Shown here piece after piece: positions 11,420 through 16,863 of a stretch of 16,863 nt of DNA. Position 1 is the stretch's first letter. Every line of letters begins with the position of its first letter. The DNA is taken from NCBI GenBank assembly GCA_017561265.1, contig JAFZDJ010000085.1:1-16863 (forward strand). The letters are read 5' to 3'. A program made the position numbers and the translations under genes. Under the pieces are notes generated by a model. That model saw nothing but the letters and a program-made list of their open reading frames with translations. It did not search any database and had not been told where the DNA came from. Source of the DNA: Bacteroidales bacterium. GTDB lineage: Bacteria > Bacteroidota > Bacteroidia > Bacteroidales > UBA932.

Positions 11420-13749
11420 TCTACAATAATTTCGTCTACGAATACAAATCCCGGATTGCCCTTTCCGCTGTGCCATTCAGGCAGAGCCATAAGGCATCCT
11501 GCTGTAACCTTTAGATATCTTGCTGATGTCTCCGGGAAGGTCAGAGTATATTCCTGGCATCCGTTGCCGTCGTCCACGGTTCCTTCTATCGTGTATTCCG
11601 CGTGTGCGACATCAGTGAATGTCGCTCCGTCCTCTGAGGTGGATACGGTGATGTATGTAGGCTCGAATATATAATCATGCCTGAATACGAATGCACTGAG
11701 GGTCATGCTGCTGTATGATGATCCGTCCATCTCTACTACGACTTCCATAGGCTGGTTGTACCAGCCGGCAAAGTCTCCGCTGTTGTATGGACCTTCTCCT
11801 CTGAGGCCGTCCGTGAGCAGGTCCGGACAGCTGAATGTGTAATTACCATGCGGCTCTGTCAATGCTTTTGCAGGGCGTCCCATGGCTTTGTGATGTGTGA
11901 ATGACTTTTCAAATGTCCTTGTCTCCTTGCCGTTTCTTTCGCTCTTTGCCTTCAGTGTGCAGCTTTCCCTGATCTCCAAAGGTTTTGTATAGACCGGTGA
12001 ATCTGATGACGGTTCGCTTCCGTCCAGTGTATATCTGATGGTGGTCTCGCCCTGAGCCTCCAATGCCACTTCCACGCATGCCTTGTCCTTGTTTACAGAC
12101 ACCTCGCCTCTTGTGTCGAATATATGTGTCGCATAGTTATATCCCATGACATCGTATATGCCGCAGAATTCATCCGCACTGTCTATGAATCTCTTCCAGT
12201 CCTTGGTCTCCGGCTGACACCACTGTACCTCGCTGAGTGCGGCCATACGTGGAAGAAGCATGTATTCCAGATGTTCGTTGCTTGCAATGTACTCTGTCCA
12301 GAGGTTTGCCTGCACACCGAGAATATGACTCTTTTCCTGATCGGTCATTCCCTGTGCATATGGCTCATATGAATAGCATTTCTCAATAGGTATATATCCG
12401 CCGATTGCGAGCGGCTCATTCTCCTGGTCGAGCGACTGGTAATAATCCAGATAGTAATATGTATTAGGGGTCATGATTGCATCATGGCCCATCTGTGCGG
12501 CCTTCAGTCCGCCTGCAGTGCCTCTCCATGACATCACGGTCGCGTTTTCCGCAACCTCTCCTTCAAGGATTTCGTCCCATCCGATGATCTTCTTGCCTTT
12601 CTTCTCAAGGAATTCTGTCATTCTGGTCATCACATAGCTCTGCAGATAGTGCTCGGCCTGGAATTCCTCGTCATCCTTCAGACCGAGTTCCTTTATCTTG
12701 GCCTGACACTTAGGACATTTCTCCCAATATACCTTAGGACACTCGTCGCCTCCGATATGGATGTATTCGGAAGGGAAGAGGTCTGACACTTCGTCGAGTA
12801 CATTCTCAAGGAAGATCATTGTTTCTTCATTTCCTGCGCAAAGCACTTCGTCAGCAACTCCCCATCTTCCCCATACATCATAAGGGCCGCCGGTACATCC
12901 GAGTTCAGGATATGCTGCAAGCGCAGCGAGCATGTGGCCAGGAAGGTCGATTTCAGGAATGATGTCTATTCCCTTTGCCGCAGCGTAGGCTATGATTTCC
13001 CTGATCTGATCCTGCGAGAACCAGCATCCTTCTCCGTAAGGTGTGTTGTCGTATGTCTCGCTTTCAAAAAGATGACCGACAAGAGTCTGTTTTCTGATTG
13101 ATCCGATTTCGGTAAGCTTAGGATATTTCTTTATCTCGATCCTCCATCCCTGGTCGTCCGTAAGATGCCAGTGAAGTGTGTTGAGCTTGTGGATCTCCAT
13201 GACGTCGAGATATTTCTTCACCATGTCCATGTCGAAGAAATGACGTACAACGTCCATATGCATTCCACGATAGCCGAAGCGGGGTTCATCGTTGATCATG
13301 ACGCACTGGAGCGTCCATTCACCTTCTGCCTTTTCTTTTCCGTAAATCGCGGCCGGAAGCATCTGCTTGATGGTCTGGACGGCATAGTTCACACCTCTGA
13401 GCGATGATGCTGTGACTGTGGCGGCCTTTCCGCTGACTTCGATGCTGTAGGCCTCTTCAGGCATGGATGCATCATATAGGAATATGAAACCTTCTGCTGA
13501 ATCGCCCTCTGTTATTTTGCTGTCTTTTCCTGATACTAGAGACAGGCGGTCGGCGAAGCCTTTGATTATGTTCTGAGCTGCAGTATCGAATTCTGCAGAA
13601 TAATGGAAATCTGCTCCGGCAGCGTCGAATGTGCCGTTCTGTATGCTTACTTCGTTAGGGTAGGGAACGACTGTGAGAGTCTGACTTTCCTGCGGCGCAC
13701 ATGAAATCAGCAGTGCCGCTACGGCAGAAAGTATGATCGGTCTTTTCAT
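11416..13749 (-). CDS. GH20 beta-N-acetylhexosaminidase lipoprotein
   Basis: 777 aa. The signal MKRPIILSAVAALLISC gives a lipoprotein. Residues about 25-145 are the GH20b domain. The catalytic barrel runs from about 150 to 510: GYRGMHMDVVRHFFDM, LNTLHWHLTDDQGWRIEI, and HIGGDECPK with the Asp-Glu pair D335-E336 that drives substrate-assisted cleavage of terminal GlcNAc or GalNAc. It continues through TVMSWRGTAGG to EYMLLPRMAALSEVQW. Next comes a chitobiase-type C-terminal Ig-like domain (IRYTLDGSEPSSDSPVYT, about 565-625), then an F5/8 (discoidin)-like carbohydrate-binding domain to the end. It probably trims host glycans, or recycles cell-wall sugars, at the cell surface or periplasm. It has its own promoter (13775-13805) and overlaps the flippase stop by 4 nt. 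Confidence 0.95.
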   Translation of the reverse strand: MKRPIILSAVAALLISCAPQESQTLTVVPYPNEVSIQNGTFDAAGADFHYSAEFDTAAQNIIKGFADRLSLVSGKDSKITEGDSAEGFIFLYDASMPEEAYSIEVSGKAATVTASSLRGVNYAVQTIKQMLPAAIYGKEKAEGEWTLQCVMINDEPRFGYRGMHMDVVRHFFDMDMVKKYLDVMEIHKLNTLHWHLTDDQGWRIEIKKYPKLTEIGSIRKQTLVGHLFESETYDNTPYGEGCWFSQDQIREIIAYAAAKGIDIIPEIDLPGHMLAALAAYPELGCTGGPYDVWGRWGVADEVLCAGNEETMIFLENVLDEVSDLFPSEYIHIGGDECPKVYWEKCPKCQAKIKELGLKDDEEFQAEHYLQSYVMTRMTEFLEKKGKKIIGWDEILEGEVAENATVMSWRGTAGGLKAAQMGHDAIMTPNTYYYLDYYQSLDQENEPLAIGGYIPIEKCYSYEPYAQGMTDQEKSHILGVQANLWTEYIASNEHLEYMLLPRMAALSEVQWCQPETKDWKRFIDSADEFCGIYDVMGYNYATHIFDTRGEVSVNKDKACVEVALEAQGETTIRYTLDGSEPSSDSPVYTKPLEIRESCTLKAKSERNGKETRTFEKSFTHHKAMGRPAKALTEPHGNYTFSCPDLLTDGLRGEGPYNSGDFAGWYNQPMEVVVEMDGSSYSSMTLSAFVFRHDYIFEPTYITVSTSEDGATFTDVAHAEYTIEGTVDDGNGCQEYTLTFPETSARYLKVTAGCLMALPEWHSGKGNPGFVFVDEIIVD

Positions 13750-13774
13750 TTCGGATATATGTTGGTTTGTCTCA

Positions 13775-13805
13775 CAAAGATAAAAAATCAGTGCGAGATA
13801 ACCAA
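13775..13805 (-). promoter_or_regulatory. Promoter of the GH20 gene
   Basis: On the minus strand TTG (13805-13803), a 20-nt spacer and TATCTTTG (13782-13775) give a near-consensus promoter. The transcript start is near 13771, about 21 nt before the ATG. It sits in the 60-nt gap after the AspT-type transporter gene. Confidence 0.7.
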
Positions 13806-13809
13806 CCTT

Positions 13810-15477
13810 CTATCCTAACATGAGCATTATGATCTGAGCAGAAATCACCCTCAGGAATATGCTGGCAGGATATACTGTAGCATAGGCCACTGCCGGGTCA
13901 TCTCCCTCTCCCTTAGGGTCTGCGTAGTCGAGCGCGAAAGGATTGGCCATGCTTCCGCACAGCATTCCTACATTGTCCGCATATGGAATCTTGAAGAATT
14001 TTGCAGCTATAAATCCTACCAGGATTACAGGAACGACTGCAAGAGAGAAGCTTATGCCCACCCATTTCAGTCCTTCAGCGCTGAATACTGTTTCGAAGAA
14101 TCCTGCTCCTGCGCTAAGTCCCAGTCCTGCAAGATATATTGTGAGTCCGAGCTGACGCAGCATGAGGTTGGCGCTGCGGCTCATATAGATTGACAGGTGC
14201 ATGCGTGGGCCGAATGCTCCCATCAGAAGTCCTACGATGATCGGTCCTCCGGCGATGCCGAGTTTCACAGGCATGCTCATTCCCGGGAATGCGAATGGAA
14301 TGGCGCCGAGAACGAGACCTAGAGCTATTCCGATGAATATGGCGAAAAGGTTAGGATTGCTGAGTTCCTTGGCCTGGTTTCCAAGTATGGTTCCTACATT
14401 CTCGATAGCACGCGACTCTCCGACGATTGTAAGCTTGTCTCCCAGCTGAAGTCTGAGTGAGCGTGAAGGGAAGAGATCAATGCCGGCTCTGTTCACACGT
14501 GTGATGTTGATTCCGTATGAGTTTCTGAGCTTGAGGGAGCCGAGCTTGACGCCATTGAGTTCAGGCTTGGTCACCAGAACCTTCTTTGAAACGAGCTGGC
14601 TGTCGATTGTGTTCCAGTCTATGTCCTTCTTGTTCCAGTCAACATTTTCCTTGTGTCCGAAAAGTGTCTTGACGCGTTCTACGTCGTTCTTGCTGGAGAT
14701 GACAAGAAGATGCTCCTTTTCCTCTATCACAGTCTCCGAGGTTGGAACTATGACCTTGCCGTCCTTCCATATTCTGGAAATCACGAAATGGCAGTCGGCG
14801 TTCTTGCGTATCTCCATGATGGTCTTGCCGAAGATTGCAGGATTGCTGACATTGTATTCCGCTACGAAAGTGTTGTCTGAAGATGTGTCCTGATTCCTTT
14901 TGGTCTTTTTGCCAAGCACGGCTCTGAAGAACATCACGCAGAGAATCATGCCTATGAGTCCGAAAGGATAGGCTACGGCGCATGCCATGGCCATGTTATT
15001 GGCTCCTTCGATATCTCCCGGATTGTTCTGGAGGAGCGCCTGCTGTGCAGCTCCCAGTACCGGTGTGTTGGTCACGGCTCCGGAAAGAAGTCCCATCATG
15101 TCTCCGATGGAAGTATCTGTCGTCCAATGCAGTATGACTGCCATCAAGGATCCGGCAATCATGAGGAGGAGAGCAAGAAGGTTCAACTTGATGCCTCCAT
15201 GCTTGAATGAAGAGAAGAATCCGGGGCCGACCTGTACGCCAAGGGCATATATGAACAGGATGAGTCCGAAGTTCTGTATCGTGCTGAGCATGTCAGGATT
15301 GACTGCAAGGCCGAAGTGACCGGCAATGATACCGGTGAAGAACACGAATGTCACTCCGAGTGACACTCCGAATATCCTGATGTTTCCCAGCGCCAGTCCT
15401 ACGGTACATATCAATGATATGATGAGTATGGCTTGTATGAAGGTCTGTTCATTGAACAGTTCTATGATCCATTCCAT
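13810..15477 (-). CDS. AspT/YidE/YbjL-family putative anion transporter with two RCK_C domains
   Basis: 555 aa. Two membrane halves of about five to six helices each (residues 10-190 and 380-555) flank a cytoplasmic region of about 190 residues holding two TrkA-C (RCK_C) modules. Their signatures are KTIMEIRKNADCHFVISRIW with LLVISSKNDVERV in the first, and LGSLKLRNSYGINITRVNRA with LQLGDKLTIVGESRAIENVG in the second. The repeated membrane duplication motif reads GLILFIYALGVQVGPGFF in the first half and GLTIYLAGLGLSAGAGFF in the second. Family members include the aspartate:alanine exchanger AspT; most, like this one, have no proven substrate. The start lies six bases after the stop of the second chromate-transporter gene, so it is the last gene of that operon. 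Confidence 0.9.
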   Translation of the reverse strand: MEWIIELFNEQTFIQAILIISLICTVGLALGNIRIFGVSLGVTFVFFTGIIAGHFGLAVNPDMLSTIQNFGLILFIYALGVQVGPGFFSSFKHGGIKLNLLALLLMIAGSLMAVILHWTTDTSIGDMMGLLSGAVTNTPVLGAAQQALLQNNPGDIEGANNMAMACAVAYPFGLIGMILCVMFFRAVLGKKTKRNQDTSSDNTFVAEYNVSNPAIFGKTIMEIRKNADCHFVISRIWKDGKVIVPTSETVIEEKEHLLVISSKNDVERVKTLFGHKENVDWNKKDIDWNTIDSQLVSKKVLVTKPELNGVKLGSLKLRNSYGINITRVNRAGIDLFPSRSLRLQLGDKLTIVGESRAIENVGTILGNQAKELSNPNLFAIFIGIALGLVLGAIPFAFPGMSMPVKLGIAGGPIIVGLLMGAFGPRMHLSIYMSRSANLMLRQLGLTIYLAGLGLSAGAGFFETVFSAEGLKWVGISFSLAVVPVILVGFIAAKFFKIPYADNVGMLCGSMANPFALDYADPKGEGDDPAVAYATVYPASIFLRVISAQIIMLMLG

Positions 15478-15483
15478 AATTGA

Positions 15484-16032
15484 CTAATATAATATGAGTC
15501 CGGCCAAAGCTCCCAGTCCAATGGCAGTGAAAGGCCCGATCTTCTTGAATAATAAAGCCGCGAAGGCCGACAGACAGAGTATATAGCTCTTCCAGTCTAT
15601 GAAGTTGTCCGGAGTTGCAAGTCCGAGAGCGGCCGTACCGATAAGTCCGAGTGTGGCAGGCTTCAGTCCTGTCATGACTCCTTTGAAAAGGTAGTGGTCC
15701 TTGAACCTGTCGTAAACCTTGCAAAGGGCCAATACTATTATGAACGAAGGTAGGACAACAGCAAAAGTGGCTGTGAATGAGCCAAGTACGCACATGAACT
15801 CCGATGCTCCTGTGTTTGCAAGCACGTCATATCCCAGGTATGTCGCTGTGTTTATACCTATAGGTCCGGGAGTCATCTGTGAAATAGCTACAATATCTGT
15901 GAACGCTACCTCGTCTATCCATCCGTGGACAGTGACGACCTCGTTCTGTATGAGGGACAGCATCGCATATCCGCCTCCGATGGTGAACATGCCTATCACG
16001 AAAAAAGTCGAAAAAAGTTCCAGATAAATCAT
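15484..16032 (-). CDS. Chromate transporter family protein, second half of split pair
   Basis: 182 aa, one CHR domain, about five to six hydrophobic segments. Diagnostic motifs are FFVIGMFTIGGGYAMLSLIQ near the N-terminus, GWIDEVAFTDIVAISQMTPG, then PIGINTATYLGY. Its ATG overlaps the stop of the preceding CHR gene by four bases, so they are translated as a pair. Short-chain CHR proteins work as two-gene heteromers equivalent to the fused ChrA. Experimentally known members export chromate; for gut-type bacteria the natural substrate is unclear. Followed after 6 nt by the AspT-type transporter. Confidence 0.9.
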   Translation of the reverse strand: MIYLELFSTFFVIGMFTIGGGYAMLSLIQNEVVTVHGWIDEVAFTDIVAISQMTPGPIGINTATYLGYDVLANTGASEFMCVLGSFTATFAVVLPSFIIVLALCKVYDRFKDHYLFKGVMTGLKPATLGLIGTAALGLATPDNFIDWKSYILCLSAFAALLFKKIGPFTAIGLGALAGLILY

Positions 16033-16583
16033 TTCATGTCCTCCTTTCTTCTTTTCTCATTATAATATGCTATTGCGAACGAAAGAACGATCACGCATAT
16101 CAATATATATATAGGTGATACTTTCATGAAGCATACAAGGAGCATGGATGAAGCTACCACCACCCATGACCACCATCTCATCTTTGTCGCTTTGATCATA
16201 TCTATCATAGGCACGCCGATAAGGGCTACGACGACAGGCCTGATACCTTTGAAAGCTTTCAACACATATTCATTATCCTTGAATTCGGTGAAGAACATGG
16301 CGATCAAGAGTATTATAAGGAACGGTGGCAGGCAGCTGGCGATCGTTGCAACAACGCTGCCTTTTGTTCCGCGAAGCTTATGGCCGGTAAGTATTGATAT
16401 GTTGACTGCAAAAAGTCCGGGCGCAGACTGGGCAAGAGTTATTATGTCCAGAAAGTCTTCGTCCTTCAGCCACCCTCTTTGGACAAGTTCACTTTTTATG
16501 GCGGCAATCATGGGAATTCCGCCTCCGATAGTGAATGCCCCTATCTTGGCAAAAACCAGAAATATTTTCCAGAGTGAAACCAT
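16029..16583 (-). CDS. Chromate transporter family protein, first half of split pair
   Basis: 184 aa from the ATG at 16583 (MVSLWKIFLVFAKIGAFTIG). An in-frame GTG seven codons upstream is possible, but this ATG puts the family's LWKIF..F.kIGaFTIGGG motif at the very start, as in relatives. The rest follows the CHR pattern: GWLKDEDFLDIITLAQSAPG, then LFAVNISILTGHKLRGTKGS, with five to six membrane helices and a lysine/arginine-rich tail. It is the first gene of a three-gene operon with the partner CHR gene (ATGA overlap) and the AspT-type transporter. A TACTTTTG -7 box lies about 50 nt upstream. Confidence 0.9.
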   Translation of the reverse strand: MVSLWKIFLVFAKIGAFTIGGGIPMIAAIKSELVQRGWLKDEDFLDIITLAQSAPGLFAVNISILTGHKLRGTKGSVVATIASCLPPFLIILLIAMFFTEFKDNEYVLKAFKGIRPVVVALIGVPMIDMIKATKMRWWSWVVVASSMLLVCFMKVSPIYILICVIVLSFAIAYYNEKRRKEDMK

Positions 16584-16635
16584 TTTTTCGCTAAAAAAAA
16601 TCACCTTTTGACCTGTTTTGGTCAGTTTTCGACCA

Positions 16636-16643
16636 CAAAAGTA
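16636..16643 (-). promoter_or_regulatory. -7 box of the chromate-transporter operon promoter
   Basis: TACTTTTG on the minus strand fits TAnnTTTG. A TTTTCG (16670-16665) 21 nt upstream is a fair -33 candidate. The leader would be about 50 nt to the ATG at 16583. It is divergent from the strong plus-strand promoter 30 bp away. Confidence 0.5.
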
Positions 16644-16672
16644 GAAAAAATATTAAAAAAAATGCGAAAATA

Positions 16673-16703
16673 TTTGGAGGATTAAAAAAAGTCCGTATCT
16701 TTG
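16673..16703 (+). promoter_or_regulatory. Strong promoter of the probable rRNA operon
   Basis: TTTG (16673-16676), a 19-nt spacer and TATCTTTG (16696-16703) match the Bacteroidetes consensus exactly, in an A-rich setting. TATCTTTGCAG in this form is typical of highly expressed stable-RNA genes. The start would be near 16707. Confidence 0.8.
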
Positions 16704-16706
16704 CAG

Positions 16707-16863
16707 CCCGTTTGAGAGAAAACAGTAACTCTTACGGCTCAAAAAGTTCATTGAAAAGATTGAAGGAAAGTACAAGAAGCAAGTACCGAGAAATACAATT
16801 TATCGAGAAGCGTTAATTTCTTTGTGAAATTATAAGTGTCAGGACAAGCTAAGAGATATAAAA
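16707..16863 (+). other. Probable rRNA-operon leader (gene itself beyond window)
   Basis: About 157 nt after the strong promoter contain no credible ORF. Phrases such as gttcattgaaaagattgaag, gtaccgagaaatac and a small hairpin aatttc/gaaatt (16815-16831) recall Bacteroidetes 16S rRNA leaders. The 16S start (agagtttgatc) is not reached. The leader of another stable RNA or a long 5' UTR cannot be excluded. Confidence 0.5.

Noticed and set aside
14480..14893. 137-aa plus-strand frame opposite the AspT-type transporter
   Set aside because: Antisense shadow of the RCK_C region; Ser/Leu-rich with no domain.
16126..16611. 161-aa plus-strand frame opposite the first chromate-family gene
   Set aside because: Complementary-strand shadow of a well-supported membrane protein gene.

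Overview
The window reads as chromosomal DNA from a member of the Bacteroidales (Bacteroides/Prevotella/Alistipes-like; genus not resolvable by eye). The basis is the recurrent Bacteroidetes-type promoter (TTG/TTTG about 19-22 nt upstream of TAnnTTTG), weak Shine-Dalgarno sequences, a fimbrillin-like LRR lipoprotein, lipoproteins with short SPII signals, and family members typical of that order.

Layout. The left end carries the 3' end of tsf (EF-Ts) and its terminator, then a 29-bp tandem array and a REP-like hairpin element. An AT-rich accessory block follows (about 676-4382): a minus-strand unit made of a long, structured, attenuator-like leader RNA, one or two small ORFs and a large LRR surface lipoprotein, plus a plus-strand RhuM-type protein fused to a PLD-like domain. 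Next is a minus-strand cluster: MenA-like UbiA prenyltransferase, CPBP protease, ECF sigma factor and a four-TM membrane partner.

At 7092-8434 a toxin-antitoxin-like pair and the wreck of a MerR-family regulator are bracketed by two nearly identical 59-bp hairpin repeats (58/59). This looks like an island inserted between, or bounded by, duplicated terminators. Core-like genes then resume: HAD hydrolase and cyclophilin lipoprotein (minus), divergent from a Wzx-like flippase (plus), which meets a GH20 beta-hexosaminidase lipoprotein (minus) tail to tail. The last minus-strand operon holds a split pair of chromate-transporter-family proteins and an AspT/YidE-type transporter. The window closes with a strong plus-strand promoter and what looks like an rRNA-operon leader.

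The most interesting parts are the structured leader at 2990-3346, with a pseudoknot and mutually exclusive pairings ending in a terminator; the toxin-antitoxin island with its operator and direct repeats; the decayed MerR gene with twin palindromes; and the interpenetrating divergent promoters at 9890-9936.
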